Part shown: positions 16,690-30,097 of the stretch, piece by piece | Position numbering within the stretch: the first letter of the stretch is position 1 | Layout of the letters: each line of letters begins with the position of its first letter | From: Streptomyces sannanensis | GTDB lineage: Bacteria; Actinomycetota; Actinomycetes; Streptomycetales; Streptomycetaceae | Length of the DNA stretch: 64,000 nt | Assembly: GCF_039536205.1 (NCBI RefSeq) | Contig: NZ_BAAAYL010000001.1 | Coordinates: forward strand, 2,418,001 to 2,482,000 | Reading direction: 5' to 3' | Notes under the pieces: model-generated | The model's input: the letters and a program-made list of their open reading frames with translations, nothing else | Database searches by the model: none | What the model was told of the DNA's origin: nothing | Made by a program: the position numbers and the translations under genes

Positions 16690-17235
16690 ATGCCCACCCC
16701 CACCGGCCCTCGCCCGCTCACGGGTGAGCCGGTCTCCCTGGACCTGCTCAACACCCGGTGGATCCGGGAAGGCGTCCATCAGGACCTGCTCACCGGCACC
16801 GAGGGCCTGGGCGTCTGGCTCAGGAGCAACGACCTCGACGACCGGTTCGCGGCGGACGAGCGGACACTGGAGCGGACCCTGCGCACCCGCGAGGCGCTGG
16901 CCGGCGTCGTCGACAACCCCGGGGACCCCAAAGCGGCCGCACAGCTGGACCGCATCCTCGGTCACGGCCGGATCCGCGCCACCCTGACCGCCGAAGGGCC
17001 TGACGAGACCACGGAGTTCACCGACGAATCCTGGGGTCCCGGCTGGACTGCGGCCTACGACTACCTCGACCTGCTGCGCACCGCCCCGGACCGGATCCGC
17101 GCCTGCGCACACGAGGCGTGCACCCTGCGCTTCTTCGACACCTCACGGAACGGCACACGCCGCTGGTGCTCGATGGCGATCTGCGGCAACCGCGCGAAGG
17201 CATCGCGCCACTACGCCAGGACGCGTGAGAACTGA
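16690..17235 (+). CDS. CGNR zinc finger / ABATE-domain regulator
   Basis: 181 residues. The N-terminal ABATE-type domain starts GEPVSLDLLNTRW; the C-terminal zinc finger reads CAHEACTLRFFDTSRNGTRR, then WCSMAICGNRAKASRHYAR, carrying the name-giving CGNR. These proteins are presumed stress-related transcription regulators in actinobacteria. AAGGAG sits 6 bp before the ATG. A monocistronic gene between NUDIX (divergent) and the secreted subtilase. Confidence 0.9.
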   Translation: MPTPTGPRPLTGEPVSLDLLNTRWIREGVHQDLLTGTEGLGVWLRSNDLDDRFAADERTLERTLRTREALAGVVDNPGDPKAAAQLDRILGHGRIRATLTAEGPDETTEFTDESWGPGWTAAYDYLDLLRTAPDRIRACAHEACTLRFFDTSRNGTRRWCSMAICGNRAKASRHYARTREN

Positions 17236-17417
17236 GGGCGTTCAGCATTTCCCTTCTGCCCCACTGGGCCCCGTAATACACCGGGGCACCATGCATCACT
17301 GTGATCGACGTCACATTTCAATTTGGCCAACTCTCGCCAAATTACGGCCACTTACGTAAGGGTGATCGGTCATCCGGTACCGAATATCGGAACGTCTCCA
17401 TGATCACAGGGATGCTG

Positions 17418-22227
<4,810 letters not shown>

Positions 22228-22237
22228 CGCCGGTACA

Positions 22238-22282
22238 TGACGAAGGGGGCGGGCACCGCGACGGTGCCCGCCCCCTTCGTCA
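22238..22282. terminator. Bidirectional terminator asd/Uma2
   Basis: Perfect inverted repeat, arm GACGAAGGGGGCGGGCACCG (22239-22258) and its complement (22262-22281), between the convergent asd and Uma2 genes. Confidence 0.85.
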
Positions 22283-22294
22283 CGTCACGTCGGC

Positions 22295-22894
22295 TTACCA
22301 GGGCGCCTTCGGCGGGTACAGCTTGAACTGCGACGTGTCGACGGCGAACGAGAACGGCTCGGGCAGCTCCACGGTGTCTCCGAACCGGAACGGGTCGGTC
22401 GTCCGGTAGTGGAGCTTCCGCGGATCCGGGTCGGAGTACAGCTCGATGGTGCCGTCGTTCGGATCGATCAGCAGGTACAGCGGGATCTCGCTCATCGCGT
22501 ACCACATGCGCTTCTTGATGTAGTCGCTGTCCTTGTCCGTGGACACGACCTCGATGACCAGGTCGACCCGGTCAGCGGGGACCGGGTTGCGGTTGTCAGC
22601 GATCTTCTCGAACGTGGTGACGGTCAGATCGGGCTTCGGCTCGAAGCTGGAGATGTCGGAGATCAGGGCCTGCTCGGCGAGGACCTCCCAGCCCCGCGCG
22701 TCGAACTGAGTGGTCAGTTTGGTCACGATCCGGTTGTGGAACGGTGCTGCGGATGCCTGCATGACGATCTTTCCGTCGATGAGCTCGATCTTGAGCGGAT
22801 CGAGCTCAGGGAGCGACTCCAGAAAGCGCAGCAGTTCGTGACCGGTCTCGCCCCGCACGGTGTCCTCGGCAGTCTCGTGATGCATCAGGGTCAT
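22295..22894 (-). CDS. Uma2-family (DUF820) restriction-endonuclease-like protein
   Basis: 199 residues with the Uma2 PD-(D/E)XK-like arrangement: KIELIDGKIVMQASAAP near the N-terminus, SFEPKPDLTV, then VDLVIEVVSTDKDSDYIKKR with the acidic E/D plus Lys pair, and EIPLYLLIDPND. GGAGG lies 8 bp before the ATG at 22894. Such genes are abundant in Streptomyces and cyanobacteria, and their role is not known. Transcribed toward asd; a second member is at 41946. Confidence 0.85.
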   Translation of the reverse strand: MTLMHHETAEDTVRGETGHELLRFLESLPELDPLKIELIDGKIVMQASAAPFHNRIVTKLTTQFDARGWEVLAEQALISDISSFEPKPDLTVTTFEKIADNRNPVPADRVDLVIEVVSTDKDSDYIKKRMWYAMSEIPLYLLIDPNDGTIELYSDPDPRKLHYRTTDPFRFGDTVELPEPFSFAVDTSQFKLYPPKAPW

Positions 22895-23103
22895 CGCGGC
22901 GCCTCCATCCGCGGTCAGCGTAGGGAGGGCGGCCGTCCTCCCGGTCCACGGTAGCGGGATCTCCCCACGATCGGGTGAACCACGCCCGGCCGTGGTCTTC
23001 GACCCCATGTGACCAGCGGGGTAAATCGCCGTTCACTGCCGTCGACCGCCATGGAAGGATGTACGAAACGTCTACAGACGTCACCATCGAAGGAGATGAC
23101 TGC

Positions 23104-25665
23104 GTGCCTGGCACGAATCTGACCCGCGAAGAGGCGCAGCACCGGGCGCACCTGCTCTCCGTGGACTCGTACGAGATCGAGCTCGACCTGAGCGGCGCCC
23201 AGGAGGGCGGCACCTACCGGTCCGTGACCATCGTGCGTTTCGAGTCCACCGAGGCCGGGGCCGAGACCTTCATCGACCTGGTCGCGCCGACCGTGCACGA
23301 GGTCGTACTGAACGGCGAGGCGCTGGACGCCGCCGCCCTCTTCCAGGACTCCCGGATCACTCTGCCGGGGCTGCTCGCGGGCCCGAACGAGCTGAAGGTC
23401 GTCGCCGACTGCGCGTACACCAACACCGGTGAGGGTCTGCACCGGTTCGTGGACCCGGTGGACCAGCAGGCGTACCTCTACACGCAGTTCGAGGTTCCGG
23501 ACGCGCGCCGTGTCTTCGCCTCCTTCGAGCAGCCGGACCTGAAGGCAACCTTCCGGTTCACCGTGAAGGCGCCCGAGGGCTGGTCGGTGATCTCCAACTC
23601 CCCGACCCCGGAGCCGGTGGACGACGTCTGGCGTTTCGAGCCGACGCCGCGCATCTCGACATACATCACCGCGTTGATCGTCGGCCCGTACCACGCGGTG
23701 CACAGCAGCTACGAGAAGGACGGCAGGACCGTCCCGCTGGGCATCTACTGCCGGCCGTCGCTCGCCGAGCACCTGGATGCCGACGCGATCTTCGAGGTCA
23801 CCCGGCAGGGCTTCGACTGGTTCCAGGAGAAGTTCGACTACGACTACCCGTTCGCCAAGTACGACCAGCTGTTCGTGCCGGAGTTCAACGCGGGCGCGAT
23901 GGAGAACGCGGGCGCGGTGACCATCCGTGACCAGTACGTCTTCCGTTCCAAGGTGACGGACGCGGCGTACGAGCGGCGTGCGGAGACGATCCTCCACGAG
24001 CTGGCCCACATGTGGTTCGGCGACCTGGTCACCATGGAGTGGTGGAACGACCTGTGGCTGAACGAGTCGTTCGCCACCTTCACCTCGGTCGCCTGCCAGG
24101 CGTCCGTGCCGGGCACCAAGTGGCCGAACGCGTGGACCACCTTCGCGAACGCGGAGAAGACCTGGGCGTACCGGCAGGACCAGCTGCCGTCCACGCACCC
24201 GATCATGGCCGAGATCAACGACCTCGAAGACGTCATGGTCAACTTCGACGGAATCACCTACGCCAAGGGCGCCTCCGTGCTGAAGCAGCTCGTCGCGTAC
24301 GTCGGCCAGGACGAGTTCTTCCGCGGTGTGCAGGCCTACTTCAAGGCCCACGCCTTCGGCAACACCCGGCTCACCGATCTGCTGGGCGCCCTGGAGAAGA
24401 CCTCCGGCCGCGACCTCCAGACCTGGTCGAAGCTGTGGCTGGAAACCGCCGGTATCAACGTCCTGCGTCCGGAGATCGAGACGGACGGCCAGGGTGTGAT
24501 CACCTCCTTCGCCGTGCGGCAGGAGGCCCCGGCCCTGCCCGCCGGCGCCAAGGGCGAGCCGACTCTCCGCCCGCACCGCATCGCCATCGGCCTGTACGAC
24601 CTGGACGGCGGCAAGCTGGTCCGCGCCGACCGGATCGAGCTGGACATCGACGGCGAGCTGACCGCGGTGCCGCAGCTGGCCGGAAAGAAGCGCCCGGCCG
24701 TGGTCCTGCTCAACGACGACGACCTGTCGTACGCCAAGGTCCGCCTCGACGAGGAGTCGCTGAAGACGGTCACCGCGCGCCTCGGCGACTTCACCGACTC
24801 GCTGCCGCGCGCCCTGTGCTGGGCCTCCGCCTGGGACATGACCCGCGACGGCGAGCTGGCGACCCGCGACTACCTGTCGCTCGTCCTGTCCGGCGTCGGC
24901 AAGGAGTCCGACATCGGCGTGGTGCAGTCGCTGCACCACCAGGTGAAGGCGGCCCTCGACCTGTACGCCGACCCGGCGTGGCGCGAGACCGGTCTGGCCC
25001 GCTGGACGGAGGCGACGCTGGAGCACCTGCGCGTCGCCGAGCCGGGCAGCGACCACCAGCTGGCGTGGGCGCGCGCCTTCGTCGAGACGGCCCGTACCGG
25101 CGAGCAGCTCGACCTGCTGATGGCACTGCTGGACGGCGCCGAGACGGTCGAGGGCCTGGTCGTGGACACCGAGCTGCGCTGGGCGTTCGTGGAGCGGCTG
25201 GCCGCCACCGGCCGTTTCGGTGAGGAGGAGATCGCGGCCGAGCTCGAGCGCGACAGGACCGCGGCAGGCGAACGGCACGCCGCGACCGCCCGTGCCTCCC
25301 GCCCGACCGCCGAGGCCAAGGCCGAGGCCTGGGCATCGGTCGTCGAGTCCGACAAGCTGCCGAACGCCGTGCAGGAGGCCGTCATCGTCGGCTTCATGCA
25401 GACCGACCAGCGTGAGCTGATCGCCCCGTACGCGGAGAAGTACTTCGCCGCGGTCAAGGGTGTGTGGGAGTCCCGTTCGCACGAGATCGCCCAGCAGATC
25501 GTGATCGGCCTCTACCCGTCGCTCAAGGTCTCGCAGGCCACGCTGGACGCCACGGACGCCTGGCTGGCGGAGGTGAAGGAGCCCCACGCGCTGCGCCGTC
25601 TGGTCCTGGAGTCCCGCTCCGGTGTCGAGCGCGCGCTGAAGGCACAGGCCGCGGACGCCGCCTGA
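23104..25665 (+). CDS. pepN: Aminopeptidase N, M1 family (copy 2)
   Basis: 853 residues, colinear with the copy at 12045. GAMEN is followed by the zinc site HELAH (His298, Glu299, His302) and Glu321 in WLNESFAT. The C-terminal helical domain ends at SGVERALKAQAADAA. The GTG at 23104 with AAGGAG upstream begins PGTNLTREEAQ, aligned with the start of copy 1; upstream in-frame ATGs (for example 23059) add nothing homologous. Differences around the active site (NESFAT versus KESFAD, NDLWLN versus DDLWLK) suggest the two have diverged in specificity. Monocistronic, ended by a hairpin. Confidence 0.93.
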   Translation: MPGTNLTREEAQHRAHLLSVDSYEIELDLSGAQEGGTYRSVTIVRFESTEAGAETFIDLVAPTVHEVVLNGEALDAAALFQDSRITLPGLLAGPNELKVVADCAYTNTGEGLHRFVDPVDQQAYLYTQFEVPDARRVFASFEQPDLKATFRFTVKAPEGWSVISNSPTPEPVDDVWRFEPTPRISTYITALIVGPYHAVHSSYEKDGRTVPLGIYCRPSLAEHLDADAIFEVTRQGFDWFQEKFDYDYPFAKYDQLFVPEFNAGAMENAGAVTIRDQYVFRSKVTDAAYERRAETILHELAHMWFGDLVTMEWWNDLWLNESFATFTSVACQASVPGTKWPNAWTTFANAEKTWAYRQDQLPSTHPIMAEINDLEDVMVNFDGITYAKGASVLKQLVAYVGQDEFFRGVQAYFKAHAFGNTRLTDLLGALEKTSGRDLQTWSKLWLETAGINVLRPEIETDGQGVITSFAVRQEAPALPAGAKGEPTLRPHRIAIGLYDLDGGKLVRADRIELDIDGELTAVPQLAGKKRPAVVLLNDDDLSYAKVRLDEESLKTVTARLGDFTDSLPRALCWASAWDMTRDGELATRDYLSLVLSGVGKESDIGVVQSLHHQVKAALDLYADPAWRETGLARWTEATLEHLRVAEPGSDHQLAWARAFVETARTGEQLDLLMALLDGAETVEGLVVDTELRWAFVERLAATGRFGEEEIAAELERDRTAAGERHAATARASRPTAEAKAEAWASVVESDKLPNAVQEAVIVGFMQTDQRELIAPYAEKYFAAVKGVWESRSHEIAQQIVIGLYPSLKVSQATLDATDAWLAEVKEPHALRRLVLESRSGVERALKAQAADAA

Positions 25666-25681
25666 TCCGCAACTCGACGAT

Positions 25682-25714
25682 CGAGCCCGTCCGTTGTCAC
25701 AACGGGCGGGCTCG
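25682..25714. terminator. Terminator after pepN copy 2
   Basis: Arms CGAGCCCGTCCGTTG and CAACGGGCGGGCTCG around TCA (one G:T-type mismatch), 16 bp after the stop codon. Confidence 0.75.
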
Positions 25715-25746
25715 TTCCGTTTATGACCGGGCTCGTTCCGTTTATG
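25707..25746. repeat. Direct repeat 2 x 19 bp
   Basis: CGGGCTCGTTCCGTTTATG occurs at 25707-25725 and 25728-25746, 21 bp apart, in the gap between the pepN terminator and the conservon. The first copy overlaps the terminator arm, so this may be a simple duplication of the hairpin's end; two helical-turn spacing would also suit a protein site. Confidence 0.7.
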
Positions 25747-25859
25747 TCCGGATGTAGCGCCCATCGCGGTGACCCTCTGTCAATTGCTTTCACCTGGAGG
25801 CGTTAAGCTTCCCGCTCGTCAACGCATGATCTCTGTGACGGGGTGGTTTGAGGGTGCAG

Positions 25860-27404
25860 ATGGTTCGCATGGGATCGTCACCCGGAACGCCGAAGTCCGC
25901 CTCCATTTCCACCTGGTGGAGTGTGCCCACGGCCCTGACCGCGGTCGCCCTGACCATCACTCTGGTCCTGGCGCCCGCCTCGGCACGTACGCCGGTGGCC
26001 CTGCTCGGCGGTGTGGCCGTGCTGGCCGTGGCCGTCGTCGGCGGCGAATGCGCCCGGCGCGGGCGGACGATGGCGGAGCTGCGGGCGCGGAACGCGGAAC
26101 AGGACCGGGCGCTCGCCCGGCAGGAGGCCGAGACCGTACGTCTCGCCGAGCAGTTGCTGCCGGCGGTCGTGGAGCGGCTGGGCAGGGGCGAGTTCCCCGA
26201 GGACGTACTCGATTCGCTGTCGTCACGCGACGATTACGGACCGGGGATGACGCGCGAGTTCACGGCGGCCCACCAGGCCGTGCTGCGCTCGGTGATCGAC
26301 GCCGTGGCCGCCGAGGAGAATCTGCGCGAGTCCGCTCAGCGCGCGTTCGTGAACATCGCCCGTCGCGTCCAGGCCATCGTTCACCAGCAGGCCCAGGAAC
26401 TCCGGGACATGGAGGACCGGCACGGCGGCAGCCCGCAGGTGTTCGGTGATCTGCTCCGTCTCGACCACGGCACCGCCCTGATCGGCCGTCTCGCCGACTC
26501 CATCGCCGTACTCGGCGGTGCGCGGCCCGGCCGCCAGTGGAGCAGGGCCGTGCCGCTCTACAGCGTGCTGCGCGGTGCCATGTCCCGGATCATCGACTAC
26601 CAGCGCGTCGAACTGCACTCGGTCTCCGAGGTGGCGGTCGTGGGACAGGCCGTCGAGCCGCTGATCCACGCCCTGGCCGAGCTGCTGGACAACGCCACCC
26701 GTTACTCGCCGCCGCAGACCCGGGTGCATCTGACCGCCGTGGACGTGCAGTCGGGCATCGCCATCGAGATCGAGGACGGCGGTGTGAGCATGAGCGAGGA
26801 GGCCCGTCAGCGGGCCGAGCGGATGCTCCGCCAGGCGCAGCAGGGCATCGACCTCAACGACCTGGGAGAGACACCGCGACTCGGTCTCGCGGTGGTCGGC
26901 CGGCTGTCCCAGGCGTACGACTTCCAGGTGTCGCTGCGCTCCTCGGCGTACGGAGGTGTGCGCGCCGTCCTGGTCGTACCGAAGGAGCTGATCACCACGG
27001 CGGCGGCGGCCACCGGCCTGGCGCACGGCATCGGCGCCGTCTCCGGGCCGCGCTCCACCGCGGCGCCCCTGCCCGCCGAGACGCGGCCCACGGCGGACAC
27101 GCGCCCGGCGACCGGGCCGCAGCCCATTGACGAGCCCGCCGACGAACTGCCCGTCGTGACCGAGCGGACCGAGACCGGCCTGCCGCAGCGCCGTCGCAAG
27201 AGCCGCGTCACGGCGCCTGCCGCCACGGCGAACGAAGAACGGCGCGCACCTGAACCGGCGGCCGCACCGCCGGTGCAGCCCGGCATGTGGCTGGCCGCCT
27301 TCCAGAGCGGTCTGTCCGGTCATGGTCAGGATCAGTCCGCCCGCACGACTGGCGAGAACAGCGACGCCGGAGCGGCGTCGGCGAGCAAGGGGAACACACG
27401 ATGA
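25860..27404 (+). CDS. cvnA: CvnA-type sensor ATPase (conservon)
   Basis: 514 residues. Two N-terminal TM segments (VPTALTAVALTITLVLAPA and VALLGGVAVLAVAVVGG), a coiled region, then a HATPase_c domain with N box ELLDNATRYSPP and the later GLAVVGRLSQAYDF and GGVRAVLVVP. No phospho-acceptor H box of classical type, as in other CvnA proteins, which act with a small G protein at the membrane instead of a response regulator. The C-terminal 150 residues are Pro/Ala-rich. ATG at 25860 follows GAGGG; TTG 25848 and GTG 25854 are alternatives. The stop overlaps cvnB by ATGA. Confidence 0.92.
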   Translation: MVRMGSSPGTPKSASISTWWSVPTALTAVALTITLVLAPASARTPVALLGGVAVLAVAVVGGECARRGRTMAELRARNAEQDRALARQEAETVRLAEQLLPAVVERLGRGEFPEDVLDSLSSRDDYGPGMTREFTAAHQAVLRSVIDAVAAEENLRESAQRAFVNIARRVQAIVHQQAQELRDMEDRHGGSPQVFGDLLRLDHGTALIGRLADSIAVLGGARPGRQWSRAVPLYSVLRGAMSRIIDYQRVELHSVSEVAVVGQAVEPLIHALAELLDNATRYSPPQTRVHLTAVDVQSGIAIEIEDGGVSMSEEARQRAERMLRQAQQGIDLNDLGETPRLGLAVVGRLSQAYDFQVSLRSSAYGGVRAVLVVPKELITTAAAATGLAHGIGAVSGPRSTAAPLPAETRPTADTRPATGPQPIDEPADELPVVTERTETGLPQRRRKSRVTAPAATANEERRAPEPAAAPPVQPGMWLAAFQSGLSGHGQDQSARTTGENSDAGAASASKGNTR

Positions 27405-27814
27405 TTCAGCAGCGCGCCACCGATATGGACTGGATGCTCAAGGATCTGGCCGAGAGCGTGCCGCAGACGAGGCACGTCGTCGTCCTTTCCGCGGACGGCC
27501 TGCGCATGGCCCAGCACGGCGCGGACACGGACACCGCCGACCGGCTGGCCGCCGCCTGCGCCGGGCTGCAGAGCCTGGCCGGGGCCGTCGCCCAGGAACT
27601 CCCGCACAGCGACGGGAAGATGCGGCTGGTTGTGATCGAGATGGACGGCGGCTTCTTCTATCTGATGGCGGCGGGCGCGGGGGCGTTTCTCGCCGTGCTG
27701 GCCGACGAGGGGGTGGACGCCGGTCTGATGGGCCAGCGCATGCGTGACCTGGTGGCAAGGATCGGTGAACACCTCAGCAGCCCGCCCAGGCACGACGTCG
27801 GGCAGCCCGCGTGA
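27401..27814 (+). CDS. cvnB: CvnB roadblock/LC7-domain protein (conservon)
   Basis: 137 residues of the roadblock/LC7 fold: MDWMLKDLAESVPQTRHVVV, then LSADGLRMAQH, CAGLQSLAGAVAQEL and IEMDGGFFYLMAAG. These proteins serve as regulators of their cognate GTPase. Start ATG overlaps the cvnA stop by four bases (ATGA), indicating translational coupling, and its own stop overlaps the cvnC start by GTGA. Confidence 0.93.
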   Translation: MIQQRATDMDWMLKDLAESVPQTRHVVVLSADGLRMAQHGADTDTADRLAAACAGLQSLAGAVAQELPHSDGKMRLVVIEMDGGFFYLMAAGAGAFLAVLADEGVDAGLMGQRMRDLVARIGEHLSSPPRHDVGQPA

Positions 27815-28176
27815 CCGACCCGGGCTGGCACGAGGGCACTCCCGAACGGCTGTATGTCATCACGGGCGGACGCAGCGGCCCCTCCGCATTAGACGGAAAG
27901 GTCCGCTCCCTCGATCTGGTCACGCTCATCGTGGCCAGATCGGGGACCGGGCCCGGGATGCAGCCCGAGCATGCGGCGATCATCAAGCTGTGCCATGCAC
28001 CGCTCTCGGTCGCCGAGATCTCCGCGTATCTGAGCCTGCCGGTGAGCGTCGTGACCGTGCTGCTCGGTGATCTGCTGGCGGAGGACAAGGTGCTGGCACG
28101 CGCCCCCGTCCCGCCCGCGCAACTCCCCTCCCCCGCACTGATTGAGGCAGTGATCGATGGACTTCGAAAACTCTGA
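27811..28176 (+). CDS. cvnC: CvnC DUF742 protein (conservon)
   Basis: 121 residues, DUF742, with the expected RLYVITGGRSGPSA-type N-terminus (here ERLYVITGGRSGPSA) and PLSVAEISAYLSLPVSVVTV, a winged-helix-like segment. GTG start overlaps the cvnB stop. A TTA codon at 27889-27891 (codon 27) implies dependence on the bldA leucyl-tRNA, which could link the whole coupled operon to development. The end overlaps cvnD by 20 bp. Confidence 0.92.
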   Translation: MTDPGWHEGTPERLYVITGGRSGPSALDGKVRSLDLVTLIVARSGTGPGMQPEHAAIIKLCHAPLSVAEISAYLSLPVSVVTVLLGDLLAEDKVLARAPVPPAQLPSPALIEAVIDGLRKL

Positions 28177-28777
28177 CACGCCCGCGGGGCCGCGCAGCGA
28201 GGATGTGCTGCCGGATACGGCCGCAACCGCCGTCAAGGTGGTGGTCGTGGGCGGCTTCGGGGTCGGCAAGACGACCCTGGTCGGCTCGGTGAGCGAGATC
28301 CGGCCGCTGACGACCGAGGAGACGATGACCCAGGCCGGGGTCGGCGTCGACGACACGGCGGGCGTCGAACGCAAGACCCAGACGACCGTGGCCATGGACT
28401 TCGGCCGGATCAGCATCAACTCGGAGCTGGTGCTGTACCTCTTCGGCACGCCCGGACAGCAACGCTTCTGGTTCCTGTGGCGCGGCTTGTTCGAGGGCGC
28501 GCTGGGCGCGGTGGTGCTGGTCGACCCACGCCGGCTGGAGGTCAGCTTCGACGTGATCGGCCGGCTGGAGGAGCGAGGCGTGCCGTTCGTGGTCGCCGTC
28601 AACTACTTCCCCGGCTCGCCGGAGCACCCCGTGGAGGAGCTGCGGGCAGCGCTGGACCTGCCTGCCGCCGTACCGATCGTGTACTGCGACGCCCGGCGGC
28701 GCGAGTCCAGCCGGGACGTGCTGATGGCCCTGATGCGCTACCTCCAGCACCTGGCCACCACTCAGGAGGCGTCGTGA
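28157..28777 (+). CDS. cvnD: CvnD small GTPase (conservon)
   Basis: 206 residues. P loop GGFGVGKTT with Lys38, switch-type TPGQQRFWFLW in place of DxxGQ, base-recognition-like VAVNYFPG, and the C-terminal RDVLMALMRYLQHL helix. It belongs to the MglA-like/conservon ATP/GTP-binding group and acts with CvnA-C as a membrane-associated switch. The gene starts inside cvnC; its stop overlaps a 39-codon downstream frame. Confidence 0.93.
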   Translation: MDFENSDTPAGPRSEDVLPDTAATAVKVVVVGGFGVGKTTLVGSVSEIRPLTTEETMTQAGVGVDDTAGVERKTQTTVAMDFGRISINSELVLYLFGTPGQQRFWFLWRGLFEGALGAVVLVDPRRLEVSFDVIGRLEERGVPFVVAVNYFPGSPEHPVEELRAALDLPAAVPIVYCDARRRESSRDVLMALMRYLQHLATTQEAS

Positions 28778-28893
28778 GCACCACCGCTCCCCCGCCGGGC
28801 TGCACCGCCGCCGCCCCGGAGTCCCCGGCCGCACCGGCCGCGGTCCGTCCCGAACGTCCGTCATGGTGGGGGTCGTTCCTCAGCCGTGGCTGA
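28774..28893 (+). CDS. 39-residue coupled micro-ORF after cvnD
   Basis: GTG at 28774 overlaps the cvnD stop (GTGA) and has AGGAGG four to five bases upstream, a strong ribosome site inside the end of cvnD. The peptide begins MSTTAPPPGCTAAAP and ends SWWGSFLSRG: a Pro/Ala-rich linker with one Cys followed by a short amphipathic, aromatic tail that could bind a membrane or partner. I know no named family. Coupling to the conservon and the strong Shine-Dalgarno support real translation; function unknown. Confidence 0.6.
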   Translation: MSTTAPPPGCTAAAPESPAAPAAVRPERPSWWGSFLSRG

Positions 28894-29017
28894 GAAGTGG
28901 CCCTGTTGGTCGACGCGTTGACGATGAGTACGATGCGCGACAGTTGATCATTTTGGGATGCAAGTGGCGCATGTTACTGCAGGGGATGCATCACAACGAC
29001 CTGAGAGGAAGACCGAA

Positions 29018-30094
29018 GTGGGGCCTGAGCTGATAGTTCCGCCGATCTTCACCCCCATCCCGCCGGCGATCCACCCTCGCCACGCGGAGGTCGACGTACA
29101 GACCGCAGCCTGGGCAGAAACGTTTCGCATCGGGTCCGAGGAACTCCGCGGCAAGCTCGTGACGCAGGACATCGGCACGTTCTCCGCCCGGATCCTCCCG
29201 GAGGGCCGCGAGGAAGTCGTCTCCCTCCTCGCGGACTTCGTGCTGTGGCTCTTCGGCGTGGACGACGGACACTGCGAGGAGGGCGAACTCGGCCACCGCC
29301 CGGGAGACCTGGCCGGTATGCTCCACTGCCTGCTGCGGGTCGCACAGAACCCGGAAGCCTCGATGCTGGAGAACGACCCGCTGGCCGCGGGCCTGCGGGA
29401 CCTGCGGATCCGGGTCGACCGGTACGGCACCGCCGGGCAGGCGGCCCGCTGGATCGACGCGCTGCGCGAGTACTTCTTCTCCGTGGTGTGGGAGGCGTCC
29501 CACCGCCGCGCGGGCACGGTGCCCGACCTCAACGACTACACCCTGATGCGGCTCTACGACGGCGCGACGTCCGTGGTGCTGCCGATGCTGGAGATGGGCT
29601 ACGGCTACGAACTCCAGCCGCACGAGCGCGAGAAGACCGCGGTCCGCGCCGCGACCGAGATGGCGTCCTTCATCATCACGTGGGACAACGACATCTTCTC
29701 GTACCACAAGGAAGCACGCAGCACCGGCTACTGGCTCAACGCCCTGCGCGTACTCGAGCGGGAGAACGGACTCACCCCCGATGAGGCCCTGGACCTGGCG
29801 ATCTCCCAGCGGGACCGGGTGATGCTGCTCTTCATGCGCCTGAAGGACCACCTGTCGGAGCAGGGCAGCCCGCAGCTGCGCCAGTACCTGGACAGCCTCG
29901 CCTGCTTCATCCGCGGCGCCCAGGACTGGGGCATCACCTCCGTGCGGTACACCACGCCGGACGACCCCGCGAACATCCCCTCCGTGTTCCGCGACACCCC
30001 CACCGACGACAGCAGCGAGCCCCTGGACATCCCCTGCGTCTCCTGGTGGTGGGACCTCGTCCCCGACTCGGCCGTACTCCAGCGGACCGTCTAG
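29018..30094 (+). CDS. Class I terpene synthase
   Basis: 358 residues, terpene cyclase fold. The metal motifs are DDGHCEE (Asp82, Asp83; close to the DDCYCED form of 2-methylisoborneol synthases rather than DDxxD) and NDIFSYHKE (Asn224, Ser228, Glu232), the complete NSE triad, with the RY-like CVSWWWDL end region. It should ionise a prenyl diphosphate and cyclise it; product not predictable, sesquiterpene most likely. GTG at 29018 has GAGAGGAAG upstream and matches the usual PELIVPPIFTPIPP head; ATG 28958 is an alternative. The P450 gene starts 3 bp after its stop, and the conservon is just upstream on the same strand. Confidence 0.87.
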   Translation: MGPELIVPPIFTPIPPAIHPRHAEVDVQTAAWAETFRIGSEELRGKLVTQDIGTFSARILPEGREEVVSLLADFVLWLFGVDDGHCEEGELGHRPGDLAGMLHCLLRVAQNPEASMLENDPLAAGLRDLRIRVDRYGTAGQAARWIDALREYFFSVVWEASHRRAGTVPDLNDYTLMRLYDGATSVVLPMLEMGYGYELQPHEREKTAVRAATEMASFIITWDNDIFSYHKEARSTGYWLNALRVLERENGLTPDEALDLAISQRDRVMLLFMRLKDHLSEQGSPQLRQYLDSLACFIRGAQDWGITSVRYTTPDDPANIPSVFRDTPTDDSSEPLDIPCVSWWWDLVPDSAVLQRTV

Positions 30095-30097
30095 AAC

